Shown: positions 7,741 to 15,226, counted from the first letter of the stretch. The stretch: 41,180 bases of DNA from an uncultured Bacilli bacterium (GCA_934098445.1 CAKOOW010000004.1:1-41180); one strand, 5' to 3'. The notes: generated by a model from the sequence alone, not told the origin. Numbers and translations: made by a program.

Positions 7741-8787
7741 TTACTCATCCTTAACAATACCAAATAACTTACCTACAGGCTTTTTAGCCCCACTAGTAGG
7801 TGTTTGTTTATCAAATCCCATTTTATATAGTAAGTTATTAAGAATAGGGTTCTTTTCTTTCTTATCATCTAAAGGAGGAATTGATTCAAAGACTTTACAA
7901 CGTGATTCATATTCAAAGTCTTTTATATCTTTATCTGATAAAAGACATTTATTAAGTACTAATTTATAATTTTTCATCTTAGTTAGAACCATTCGATCAG
8001 TTCTTATTAACTTATTTAATTTAATAGTAGAAGGCTCTATTAAATGAAGCACTTCACTAATAGAAGCTACTTTAGGAGACTCATTAATATCAACTAAGAT
8101 AATATCATAAGTATTATTTGGATTCTTAATAATAGAATCTAACTCACTAGTTGTAACACTACGCATATCTTGATCATTAAAGTACATAAAATCATTCTTG
8201 TCTACTTCAATAGCTAAAGTCTTATAATTACCTTCTAATTGTTTCTTCAACATATAAGTTAAGGTGGTAGCACCAGCATGTTCAGTTAAATTCTTAATAG
8301 CGATTACTCTACTTCCCATAAATACTCTATTTATAGAGTCATTTAGGAAGTTAGAATTCATACTACCTGGTTCTAAATTAACATTCATATTACTATTAGG
8401 AGTTCCTCCTAACATATGATATCTAGCTACATCTTTATAAGTATTAGGATTATCAATTAAATATACTAAAGAATCAATACTTCTAGTAAAGTTATAAATT
8501 CCCATAGATACTAATTCTGATAAGTATGTAGGTGAATTTACTTCTTTAGAATCATCTAGAAGTAATATAACCTTATTCATATCAAGTCCAAATGATAACT
8601 TTTGGATATTGTTTATATCTTTATAATTTTTTACAGCCGTGATATCTAAAATCATTTTGTTAAAGAAAAAATTTTGAAAATTACTAACAATGACATCGGC
8701 ATCATATTCACCACGAACATTTTTAATAATGTCGATAGGCAAATTGGTTAGCATTTCACTATAACGATTAGATATTATTACATTCAT
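7741..8787 (-). CDS. TadZ/CpaE-like protein with degenerate P-loop
   Basis: 348 residues with the two-part build of TadZ/CpaE, which localise Tad pilus machines at the membrane. Residues 1 to about 115 form a receiver-like domain (VILLLDDS, then a GIYNF turn like the 'G.. ..lpkP' end of receiver folds). Residues 158-290 form a MinD/ParA-like nucleotide-binding fold. In place of the usual KGGxGKT, the loop reads IKNLTEHAGATTLTYML (165-180) with no Walker lysine. YDIILVDINES (about 228-238) is the Walker B-like strand. The gene lies 17 bases after the pilin-like genes and probably shares their transcript. It may be an assembly hub that binds but does not hydrolyse ATP. The call rests on fold pattern and context. 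Confidence 0.6.
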   Translation of the reverse strand: MNVIISNRYSEMLTNLPIDIIKNVRGEYDADVIVSNFQNFFFNKMILDITAVKNYKDINNIQKLSFGLDMNKVILLLDDSKEVNSPTYLSELVSMGIYNFTRSIDSLVYLIDNPNTYKDVARYHMLGGTPNSNMNVNLEPGSMNSNFLNDSINRVFMGSRVIAIKNLTEHAGATTLTYMLKKQLEGNYKTLAIEVDKNDFMYFNDQDMRSVTTSELDSIIKNPNNTYDIILVDINESPKVASISEVLHLIEPSTIKLNKLIRTDRMVLTKMKNYKLVLNKCLLSDKDIKDFEYESRCKVFESIPPLDDKKEKNPILNNLLYKMGFDKQTPTSGAKKPVGKLFGIVKDE

Positions 8788-8804
8788 TTTATTTTCCTTT
8801 CTTA

Positions 8805-9314
8805 CTAATATCTAAATAGACACCTAGTATTATTACAATCATAAGTGGCATCCATTTCGATAGTAGTGCCTTTGGCTCCGAAATCTATTATATCCCCAAT
8901 AACAGGTAAATTCAATGAAAAGAACAGATTAACATCATAGTAACTGCGTCCTAATTTACCTTCATAATAGTTAGTCGTTTTTTTAACACAATAATAGTAT
9001 TTGTTACTATCGCCATCTAAGACATAGGTAAATCCTGAATTATCAGTCGTATCTAGGCTATTGGCGCCATAACTGCCTACTTCACAATGTCCTTTAGCAC
9101 TATAACCATTACTAATAAGATAATTATTAATTATCCCAATAGCGCCAGTTGGTCCTTCGGTTAATCCTTCTTTTCTTTCAATAATACTTATTATATCATT
9201 TTTAGCTTTAAATACTTTATAATAACTAACGGAAACGGTCAAATAGGATACAAAGATTAAGATAAAGATAATGATTATTTGAAATTCCCAGGTTGCACTC
9301 ATAGATTCTTTCAT
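8805..9314 (-). CDS. TadE-like minor pilin, paralogue 2
   Basis: 169 residues. It starts MKESMSATWEFQII, followed by one membrane segment to about residue 32 and an exposed domain with conserved Cys (SAKGHC and YYYCVKK, plus a C-terminal pair). SATWEF resembles the 'GATAVEF' motif at the N-terminus of TadE pseudopilins. It aligns along its whole length with the protein encoded just upstream: both have KNxIIxII after the membrane helix, G-x-x-x-x-G-K/H-C in the middle, and YYD-V-FF-L-x-L-PVI near the end. The ATG overlaps the upstream stop by one base (TAATG) and has GGAGG in front, so translation is coupled. It is probably a minor or tip pilin anchored by its N-terminal helix. Confidence 0.6.
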   Translation of the reverse strand: MKESMSATWEFQIIIIFILIFVSYLTVSVSYYKVFKAKNDIISIIERKEGLTEGPTGAIGIINNYLISNGYSAKGHCEVGSYGANSLDTTDNSGFTYVLDGDSNKYYYCVKKTTNYYEGKLGRSYYDVNLFFSLNLPVIGDIIDFGAKGTTIEMDATYDCNNTRCLFRY

Positions 9315-9811
9315 TAGCTACAACCTCCATCTTCTTTTGGACAATAAACAATCTTGGTATTTCCTCTTAAATTGAAATTAAAAACACTATTGATAACGGG
9401 CATATCTAGGGCAAAGAATACTTTGATATCATAGTAGGCCGCATTAGGAAATTGACCGGTTGGGTCATTAAGATTATAGTTAATACTATGTTTAGTAATG
9501 CAAATCATACCGTTATCAGCGTCAGTTAATTGGCCACTGGCTTCGATTGCTTTAGAAGTAATACTGCCATCATTATAATCTACAGCATCACACTTACCGG
9601 TTGAGCGATAACCTACTTTATTCATATATTCTTTGATCTCTGTTATGGCATCATTACCTAAACCATTATGTTTCTGAATAATGGTAATTATTTCATTCTT
9701 AACATTATAAGCTTTAGTTTGATTTAACATTACACATAAATAGCCAGTAAATACTAAGATAAATAAAATGACAATATTAGTTAAACTTAGGACCCCAATT
9801 GATTCTTTCAT
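9314..9811 (-). CDS. TadE-like minor pilin, paralogue 1
   Basis: 165 residues, starting MKESIGVLSLTNIVIL. One N-terminal membrane helix is followed by a polar exposed domain with Cys at GKCDAV and MICITK and a Cys pair near the C-terminus (YCPKEDGGC). It is homologous to the next gene and shares the MKE start with the two smaller proteins upstream. The features fit a TadE/TadF-like pseudopilin. No prepilin peptidase gene is visible in the window, so processing cannot be judged. The ribosome site GGAAAGGG overlaps the end of the intergenic 6 bases. Confidence 0.58.
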   Translation of the reverse strand: MKESIGVLSLTNIVILFILVFTGYLCVMLNQTKAYNVKNEIITIIQKHNGLGNDAITEIKEYMNKVGYRSTGKCDAVDYNDGSITSKAIEASGQLTDADNGMICITKHSINYNLNDPTGQFPNAAYYDIKVFFALDMPVINSVFNFNLRGNTKIVYCPKEDGGCS

Positions 9812-9817
9812 TTTCTA

Positions 9818-10045
9818 TTACCCTTTCCATACACAGTCAAATGTCTGTCCTTTATAAGTACATTTAACGGTTTTACAGCCTTCTGGGTCTCTGCAGGCTT
9901 CACAGACCGCAGCTTGGCATTTAGTATTAGCCGTCATATTATTTTTAATAGTTGGCCAGATGAGCGTATAGAAAAAAGCCATTAGCGCTGCTACGGCCAT
10001 TACTACTATTACCGTTAAATTTAGTTCCCCAGTGGCTTCTTTCAT
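9818..10045 (-). CDS. Small pilin-like protein, Flp-like, copy 2
   Basis: 75 residues. It begins MKEATGELNLTVIVVMAV, with one hydrophobic helix to about residue 30, then WPTIKNN and a Cys-rich tail with six cysteines (CQAAVCEACRDPEGC, CTYKG, FDC). Its first 34 residues nearly match those of the gene upstream. Short length, a small polar leader, a single helix and tandem duplication fit Flp/Tad-type pilins, but the exact cleavage motif of Flp prepilins is not clear. The Cys-rich tails suggest disulfide-stabilised exposed tips. Confidence 0.6.
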   Translation of the reverse strand: MKEATGELNLTVIVVMAVAALMAFFYTLIWPTIKNNMTANTKCQAAVCEACRDPEGCKTVKCTYKGQTFDCVWKG

Positions 10046-10061
10046 ATCTTATTCTCCTATT

Positions 10062-10322
10062 TTATTGTTGACCTTTTGTTTGATTATTATTAGGACATGT
10101 AACTTTTTCGTATTTTGTATTTCCTTGTTCATCGGATGTCTGATATTGACAAGAACATTGCTTATCAGTACACTCACAGTTAATAGCAGATGAACACTTA
10201 GTACTATTTAAAATGTTTGTCTTAATGCTTGGCCATACAAAGGCATAGAAGAATGCAGCAACAGCAGCAATAGCTACTACTGTTACAACAGTCATATTTA
10301 ATTCACCAGTTGCTTCTTTCAT
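10062..10322 (-). CDS. Small pilin-like protein, Flp-like, copy 1 (first gene of the cluster)
   Basis: 86 residues, MKEATGELNMTVVTVVAI, with a single helix to residue 29, then FVWPSIKTN and a tail with CSSAINCECTDKQCSCQ, followed by a polar Gln/Asn-rich end. It is a tandem paralogue of the next gene. It is the promoter-proximal gene of the whole cluster, behind a TATAAT promoter and a perfect AGGAGG-type site (TAGGAGGAATAATAAT before the ATG). The position suggests high expression. It could be the major filament subunit or a small channel component. Confidence 0.6.
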   Translation of the reverse strand: MKEATGELNMTVVTVVAIAAVAAFFYAFVWPSIKTNILNSTKCSSAINCECTDKQCSCQYQTSDEQGNTKYEKVTCPNNNQTKGQQ

Positions 10323-10352
10323 ATATTATTATTCCTCCTATCTTATAAGAGT

Positions 10353-10381
10353 ATTATATAATTTTTTTTATTTATACGCAA
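10353..10381 (-). promoter_or_regulatory. Main promoter of the pilin/TadZ-like operon
   Basis: On the minus strand TTGCGT (10376-10381), a 17-base spacer and a perfect TATAAT (10353-10358) precede the first small pilin-like gene by about 30 bases. The -10 region lies in a 16-base sequence (10351-10366) that is repeated at 10462-10477. Confidence 0.75.
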
Positions 10382-10404
10382 GTAGTTGAAAAAAATTATT
10401 TTAA

Positions 10405-10455
10405 AAGCAAAAGGTCAAACTTATTTCAGAAAATTTCTAAAATAATGTTCGACCT
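10405..10455 (-). terminator. Terminator or attenuator hairpin upstream of the pilin operon
   Basis: An inverted repeat pairs AGGTC..AAC at 10412-10420 with GTT..GACCT at 10447-10455. The stem continues inward with a bulge and one or two mismatches, giving about 18 pairs. On the minus strand a TTTGCTTTT run follows. It likely ends the trmD-side transcript coming through the gene at 10599. It could also attenuate any transcript starting at the second TATAAT copy. Confidence 0.65.
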
Positions 10456-10563
10456 GGAATTGTATTATATAATTTTTAGTTTCTAAATTAAAAGAGTATT
10501 TTCTAGAAGTTTCCTTCGGTCTTCTTCGGTTATGAATCACTTTTTAACTAATTTCAACCTGCA

Positions 10564-10585
10564 TTTACTGCAGATTTACTGCAGA
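10564..10585. repeat. Two tandem 11-bp repeats
   Basis: TTTACTGCAGA is present twice in a row, each with a CTGCAG palindrome, just downstream of the stop of the 146-residue gene. No role is clear. Confidence 0.7.
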
Positions 10586-10598
10586 TTAAGTATAAATA

Positions 10599-11039
10599 TT
10601 ATCTAGACTTACCAGTATGCATAGACTCAGTTTCACTACGGAAACTATGCATCTTAATAGCAAAATCTTTACTACGAATTTGATTTTCAATTAATCTTAA
10701 TTTTTCTAAGAATAATCTTTCTTTTTCTTTACTCAAGAATTTTTGATAACGATTAAGAAGAATCCCTTTTAACATAGCTACTTCATCTAAGACAATGGCT
10801 GTATCGGTACTAGTAGCGTCTTCATTATTTATTACATACATGGCATATTTAAGTAAGGCTTTAAATTTATCATTAAATTTAATAGACAAAATATTGTCAG
10901 TTAAAGATTTATCAACTACTAGAACTTTATTAACACTGATAATGGTTTTATTCTTCTTAGGTTTAAATTCACAACCTTCGAGATGAGGAGTACTATAAAG
11001 GGACAATTTTTCGTTATTTTTACTTAGAATATAAGCCAT
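10599..11039 (-). CDS. Unknown 146-residue protein in the trmD operon
   Basis: I do not recognise this protein. It is soluble, mixed alpha/beta at the N-terminus (SKNNEKLSLYSTPHLEGCEF, then KTIISVNKVLVVDKSL) and strongly helical and charged from residue 85 (LDEVAMLKGILLNRYQKFL, then a long KEKERLFLEKLRLIENQI helix). There is no signal peptide or membrane segment. It starts two bases after the trmD stop, so it is in the trmD operon and not in the pilus operon, from which the hairpin at 10412 separates it. The helical half could form a dimer or coiled coil. Confidence 0.6.
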   Translation of the reverse strand: MAYILSKNNEKLSLYSTPHLEGCEFKPKKNKTIISVNKVLVVDKSLTDNILSIKFNDKFKALLKYAMYVINNEDATSTDTAIVLDEVAMLKGILLNRYQKFLSKEKERLFLEKLRLIENQIRSKDFAIKMHSFRSETESMHTGKSR

Positions 11040-11041
11040 AG

Positions 11042-11710
11042 TTATCTTCTTTCTAATAAATCAGGACGACGTTCTTGAGTTTTTTTAATCCGCATTTCAT
11101 CACGCCACTTAGCTATTTTTTGATGATCACCACTAAGTAATACTGGAGGAACAGCCATATCTTGATAAACAGCTGGTTTGGTATAAGTAGGATAATCCAA
11201 AAGATTATCTTCAAATGATTCACTATTTAAGGATTCTTCGTTAATGGCACCACTTAGAAGTCTTACCACAGAATCGGTTATAACGCACGCTGCTAATTCC
11301 CCACCAGTTAAGATATAATCTCCGATACTAAGTTCTAAATCAGCAAGAGTTCTAATACGTTCATCAAAACCTTCATAATGACCACAAATAATGATTAAGT
11401 GTTTTTTTAATTTTAATTCTTTAGCTATTTTTTGATTATAAGTTTTACCATCCGGAGTTACTAAGATAATGGTACTATCGGGAGTTTTTAAGGATTCTAC
11501 ACACTTAAATATAGGGTCACATTGTAAGACCATTCCTGCACCTCCTCCGTAAGGAGTATCATCTACTTGATTATTTGATCTTACAGAAAATTTTCTAAAA
11601 TTATGAAGATTTATTTCTACAAGACCTTTTTCAATACTTCTTTTGATAATTGATTCATTAAAATAACCACTTATCATCTCAGGAAACAATGTTAATATAT
11701 CTATTTTCAT
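11042..11710 (-). CDS. trmD: tRNA (guanine37-N1)-methyltransferase
   Basis: TrmD methylates G37 next to the anticodon, using S-adenosylmethionine, to prevent frameshifting. Seen: KIDILTLFPEM at the N-terminus, YGGGAGMVLQ (about 54-63), IICGHYEGFDER, and the deep-knot motif LSIGDYILTGGELAA (about 131-145) with the catalytic Asp in this family's ERVxDxx/GHYEGxD region. 222 residues is slightly short for the family (about 240). The start overlaps the rimM end by four bases (ATGA-type), the usual rimM-trmD coupling. Confidence 0.96.
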   Translation of the reverse strand: MKIDILTLFPEMISGYFNESIIKRSIEKGLVEINLHNFRKFSVRSNNQVDDTPYGGGAGMVLQCDPIFKCVESLKTPDSTIILVTPDGKTYNQKIAKELKLKKHLIIICGHYEGFDERIRTLADLELSIGDYILTGGELAACVITDSVVRLLSGAINEESLNSESFEDNLLDYPTYTKPAVYQDMAVPPVLLSGDHQKIAKWRDEMRIKKTQERRPDLLERR

Positions 11711-12201
11711 AAGATTAAAGCACCCCCATTATTAGTTATAATTTTCTTATTCTTAACATCTACATTTTTTATATAATCAGATTTCAAAGGAATATAAAAT
11801 ATATTCTTACCTTTTATTTCTAAAAGGGTATTACCATTATCTAGATAATAGTCTTTTACTACTCCTAAAAGTTTATCATTATCATATACTTCCAGTCCTA
11901 TTAAGTCATTTAGTAAATAATCATCTTCATTTATCTTTAAGATACTCCTATTAATATAAACTAATTGTCCTTTTAGTTCTAAGACTTCATTAATATTATT
12001 ATATCCCTTAAAAGTTACCATCTCAAATATCTTATGATGACGATAACTATTTATGATATATTCTTTCTTTAAAGAACCAACATACAAAGATACATTATTC
12101 TTAAAGACTTTATCTTTATATTCAAAATCACTTAAAATCCTAAGTTCACCCTTAATACCATGAGTATTAACAATTTTACCAATACAAACATAATTATTCA
12201 T
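11707..12201 (-). CDS. rimM: 16S rRNA processing protein RimM
   Basis: 164 residues. The N-terminal domain has the RimM start GKIVNTHGIKGELRI and a C-terminal PRC-barrel (LLNDLIGLEVYD, then FYIPLKSDYIKNVD). RimM binds the 30S head and S19 and helps 16S rRNA mature. It overlaps the methyltransferase gene upstream by eight bases and trmD downstream by four, so it lies inside a tight operon. Confidence 0.93.
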   Translation of the reverse strand: MNNYVCIGKIVNTHGIKGELRILSDFEYKDKVFKNNVSLYVGSLKKEYIINSYRHHKIFEMVTFKGYNNINEVLELKGQLVYINRSILKINEDDYLLNDLIGLEVYDNDKLLGVVKDYYLDNGNTLLEIKGKNIFYIPLKSDYIKNVDVKNKKIITNNGGALIL

Positions 12202-12934
12202 AGTCTTTTTTACTCATTTCATACATAATAATAGAAGCCGCTACAGAGGCATTTAAACTTTCCGTTTGATAAGACATCGGAATATAGATATTTTGATTAA
12301 TTAGTTTTTTAATCTCAGGACTAATTCCTTTGCCTTCACTACCTATTACAATTCCGCACTTAGAGGAAAATGTTACAGTACTTAAAATTTTACCACCGGT
12401 TACTTCGGTTCCATAAAGAGTATAATTATTCTTTTTTAACTCTTCTAAAAAGGATGTTAAGTCTTTTCTTAAAATATTAATCTTAAAAAGCATTCCTTCA
12501 CTAGCGCGAATAGTCTTATCATTATATAAATCAACGCAAGTATTTCCAAGCACTATTGTATCGATATTAAAAGCGACGGCACTTCGGATAATGGTTCCAA
12601 GATTTCCGGGGTCTTGGATGTTATCTAAGATAAGTAGGCGATTTTGATAATCTCTTGGGGTTATCTTTTTTACAACTCCTAAACACTCACTAGGACTTTT
12701 TAAACTAGAAATCTTTTGCATGACTTCTTTGGTAACATAGTATGTTGGCACCTCAAATTCTAGATTACTATCTTCTAAAAGATAGATTTCTTCTAAGAGA
12801 TTACTTTGATAAGCTTCTTCAATTAAGTTTTTTGTTTCAATGATAAATAAGCCTTCCGTATCACGAAATTTCTTATCTTTAAGTTTATTTAGATACTTAA
12901 TTTTCTTATTATCAAGGCTGGTTATTAAGTCCAT
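12194..12934 (-). CDS. SpoU/TrmH-family RNA 2'-O-methyltransferase
   Basis: 246 residues. An N-terminal substrate-binding domain begins with SLDNKKIKYLNKLKDKKFRDTEGLFIIET, typical of 23S rRNA 2'-O-ribose methyltransferases. The SPOUT domain follows, with the three SpoU motifs: LDNIQDPGNLGTIIRSA (about 99-115), GIVIGSEGKGIS (about 191-202) and IPMSYQTESLNASVAASI (about 214-231). The exact target nucleotide (rRNA or tRNA) cannot be read from the sequence. It lies between tmk and rimM, with 17 bases to tmk. Confidence 0.9.
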   Translation of the reverse strand: MDLITSLDNKKIKYLNKLKDKKFRDTEGLFIIETKNLIEEAYQSNLLEEIYLLEDSNLEFEVPTYYVTKEVMQKISSLKSPSECLGVVKKITPRDYQNRLLILDNIQDPGNLGTIIRSAVAFNIDTIVLGNTCVDLYNDKTIRASEGMLFKINILRKDLTSFLEELKKNNYTLYGTEVTGGKILSTVTFSSKCGIVIGSEGKGISPEIKKLINQNIYIPMSYQTESLNASVAASIIMYEMSKKDYE

Positions 12935-12951
12935 AATAGTCCTTTCTAGTC

Positions 12952-13629
12952 TTATTTAAATACTTCTTTTTTTATTAAGTCATATATTTCTTCATGAATA
13001 TCTAAGACATCTTTTAAATGATTGTTTTTTGTACATTTTATTATGTGATGATGATTAAGCTCAGCTAATTCAAGATAAGTTTCTTCACTATTCTTAATAT
13101 AAGTTGGTGAATCTTTCGTATCATCATAACCAATGCGGCCTCGTTTTAACTCCATAACCATTTGATAAGGCATATAAAGGAGAATCGTAAAATCAGGTCG
13201 AGGGAGTTCTAAAAGAGCATATTCTAAGGTTTCTAACCACTTATAAAGCTTTATTCTTTCATTCTTATCTGATATTTTACAACCTTGACAAGCCATATTA
13301 GATTCAACATAACGATCTAAAATCACATCATAGCCTTCATCTAAATAACTTTCAATCATCTTAAGATTATATCTACGATCAGCAGCATAATAAAGAGCAG
13401 CCACTTTAGGATCAACCTCGGTAGTTGGTTCTTTAAAGTAAGAAGAACAAATATATTCTTTCCCCATATAAGGTCCGCCAATGATTTTACCCGTTGGCGA
13501 ATCATACATAGGAAAAGCAAAGTGTTCAACTTTTCTCCCTTCTTTACGAAGTCTTTGTACTAATAAATGAACTTGAGTATCTTTTCCCGAACACTCGGTT
13601 CCCTCAACGACAATGATTTTTCCGCGCAT
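12952..13629 (-). CDS. tmk: Thymidylate kinase
   Basis: 225 residues. The P-loop reads GTECSGKDT (10-18), and the dTMP-binding region DRRYNLKMIESYLDEGYDVILDRYVESNMACQG carries the DRY motif. It phosphorylates dTMP to dTDP for DNA synthesis. The Cys and Asp in the P-loop (ECSGKD) differ from the common DGAGKS/T but occur in a branch of Firmicutes and eukaryote-like dTMP kinases. It is the first gene of the minus-strand run to rimM-trmD. A weak promoter candidate (TTACCA, 17 bases, TATATT) precedes its AGGGTGATG site. Confidence 0.9.
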   Translation of the reverse strand: MRGKIIVVEGTECSGKDTQVHLLVQRLRKEGRKVEHFAFPMYDSPTGKIIGGPYMGKEYICSSYFKEPTTEVDPKVAALYYAADRRYNLKMIESYLDEGYDVILDRYVESNMACQGCKISDKNERIKLYKWLETLEYALLELPRPDFTILLYMPYQMVMELKRGRIGYDDTKDSPTYIKNSEETYLELAELNHHHIIKCTKNNHLKDVLDIHEEIYDLIKKEVFK

Positions 13630-13863
13630 AGCATCACCCTATGTCCATAATATACCACAAGTTATGAGGCTTGGTAAATAGTAAAAAACCTAAAATCTTA
13701 TACTAAAACTATTGATTTAAGATAATTATAGAAGTTGTTTTTTAACAATATAAGTTTCTTCAACTCTTTTTGGAATTAACCGTAAATACATTCTTCTTTT
13801 AACTTAATGACTTATAAGTTTTAAGAGAAAACGTTACTTTAAGAATAATTTTTATTAAGAGTA

Positions 13864-13887
13864 AGAAAAAAGAAGAATTGTTTCTTC
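13864..13887 (-). terminator. Terminator after lemA
   Basis: Minus-strand GAAGAA-ACAA-TTCTTC (6 bp) followed by T6 starts right after the lemA stop. The rest of the 13630-13888 gap holds only the tmk promoter region and AT-rich sequence. Confidence 0.6.
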
Positions 13888-13888
13888 C

Positions 13889-14434
13889 TTAGAATTTAAC
13901 TTTAACATTTTCACGTTCTTCTGCCGTTGCATTGAAATAAGCACTAGTTTTAAAATTAAACATACCAGCAACAATATTGCTTGGGAACATTTCAATTTTA
14001 TTATTATACTTCATAGCAACATCATTGTAGAATTGACGAGCATAAGAAATTTTATCTTCAGTTTCGGTTAAAGTAGTTTGTAATTCTCTAAAGCTAGTAT
14101 CAGCTTTTAACTCTGGATAGCTTTCTGCTAAGGCAAATAACTTAGTAACAACTTTATTTAAGTCATCATTAGCTTTCATCTTATCTTCGGGAGTATCACT
14201 TGATAGGTATTCATTACGAGCTTTTACTACAGCTTCAAGAGTACCTTTTTCATGAGATGCATAACCTTTAACAGTCTCGACTAAGTTAGGAATTAAATCA
14301 AATCTTCTTTTCAATTGAACGTCAATTTGTGCCCACTGGTCTTTTACTTTATTACGTAACCCAACTAGATTGTTATAAGTACTAATAACATAAAGTATTA
14401 AAAGAACAACGATAATCACAATAATCCAAATCAT
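13889..14434 (-). CDS. lemA: LemA family membrane protein
   Basis: 181 residues: one N-terminal membrane anchor (IWIIVIIVVLLILYVIST), then a helical bundle with the LemA signature YNNLVGLRNKVKDQWAQIDVQLKRRFDLIPNLVETVKGY. The C-terminal end NATAEERENVKVKF matches the usual 'F.a.ee.r..p.v.F' tail. The cellular role of LemA is poorly known. It stands alone between terminators, behind an AGGAGGAGATT site. Confidence 0.92.
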   Translation of the reverse strand: MIWIIVIIVVLLILYVISTYNNLVGLRNKVKDQWAQIDVQLKRRFDLIPNLVETVKGYASHEKGTLEAVVKARNEYLSSDTPEDKMKANDDLNKVVTKLFALAESYPELKADTSFRELQTTLTETEDKISYARQFYNDVAMKYNNKIEMFPSNIVAGMFNFKTSAYFNATAEERENVKVKF

Positions 14435-14479
14435 AATCTCCTCCTATAGATATAGTATAGCATATATTATAAAAATATT

Positions 14480-14509
14480 AAAAAAAACTACCATCATTAC
14501 AATAGTAGT
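14480..14509 (-). terminator. Terminator after rpmF
   Basis: Minus-strand ACTACTAT, a 7-base loop and ATGGTAGT (8 pairs, one G-T) are followed by T8, seven bases after the rpmF stop. Confidence 0.85.
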
Positions 14510-14515
14510 GTAAAA

Positions 14516-14713
14516 CTATTTAGTAGTTTCTTCTGTAGTTTCGTTATTTAAAACATCTTTGCCTTTGTAGAACCCACATGCCATACATGCACGATGAGGT
14601 TGGATAGTAGCACCACATTTAGGACATGTAGTTAATGCTCCAACTTCTTTTTTTAAGTGAGTACGACGCATTCTTTTTTTAGTTTTACTTGTTCTTCTAA
14701 ATGGAACTGCCAT
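14516..14713 (-). CDS. rpmF: 50S ribosomal protein L32 (zinc-ribbon type)
   Basis: 65 residues. The start at 14713 gives the canonical MAVPFRRTSKTKKRMRR N-terminus and has AAGGAG seven bases upstream; longer starts would run into the DUF177 gene. Four cysteines (CPKC and CMAC, 10-11 residues apart) form the zinc ribbon. The C-terminus ends in an acidic Thr/Glu stretch. It follows the DUF177 gene, the conserved bacterial order. Confidence 0.96.
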   Translation of the reverse strand: MAVPFRRTSKTKKRMRRTHLKKEVGALTTCPKCGATIQPHRACMACGFYKGKDVLNNETTEETTK

Positions 14714-14717
14714 AATT

Positions 14718-15200
14718 TCACTCCTTCCCTTCATCAAGTAGAGCTCTAAAGCACTCTAATCTTGGATCATCTTTTTTGGAATTTTCATCTCTTACTTCCC
14801 AAAACTCGCCTTTTGTTTTTGATAATTTATTATTTTTTGTTGCAACAATGGGAACTTCCAGTACAATATTCTCCCATAAAACTTCTTTTAGGTCAAGACT
14901 ATTTTGGGTCTTTTTGGTGTTTTTTGCAACTTCTTCGGAGAAATCAGCTAATATTTCATCAAGTTCAATGGCAAATGGATAATCAATATCTTCACAACTA
15001 TAACCATCAGTTAAAATCATAGTTCCCTGTACTTTACCACTAAAGATAACTTCTTTAGTCAAGCTATAATAAAGGCGTCCTTTAACTTTAACATCATTTA
15101 ATCTTTTGATAGTACTTAAATGAAGATATTCTTCATCAAATGATATACTAGTGTCAATTAAAATTCCTTGTTCTGTAATTTTATTTAGATCAAATTCCAT
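14718..15200 (-). CDS. DUF177/YceD-family protein
   Basis: 160 residues. The YceD/DUF177 pattern is visible: an N-terminal EFDLNKITEQ, 'VKGRLYYSLTKEVIFSGKVQGTMILTDGYSCEDIDYPF' (the family's 'v.G.l.. .l.l.CsRCL..v..pv' region with one remaining Cys), and a C-terminal half with LDLKEVLWENIVLEVPIV, the 'ldl.e.v.E.i.L.lP..' motif. Its homologues act with L32 and in 23S rRNA accumulation. The ATG at 15200 was preferred to an in-frame TTG at 15203. The stop is TGA, which supports the standard code. Confidence 0.9.
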   Translation of the reverse strand: MEFDLNKITEQGILIDTSISFDEEYLHLSTIKRLNDVKVKGRLYYSLTKEVIFSGKVQGTMILTDGYSCEDIDYPFAIELDEILADFSEEVAKNTKKTQNSLDLKEVLWENIVLEVPIVATKNNKLSKTKGEFWEVRDENSKKDDPRLECFRALLDEGKE

Positions 15201-15226
15201 CAAGCACCAACTCCTTGGTACCTAAG

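Larger units (their letters stand above)
10351..10477. repeat. 16-bp direct repeat around the operon promoter
   Basis: GTATTATATAATTTTT occurs at 10351-10366 and 10462-10477 (111 bases apart). Each copy contains a minus-strand TATAAT. The copies flank the hairpin at 10412-10455. Confidence 0.8.

Noticed and set aside
1..10322. Integrative conjugative element
   Set aside because: No integrase, relaxase, coupling protein or flanking direct repeat was found; the left border is outside the window, so this remains open there.
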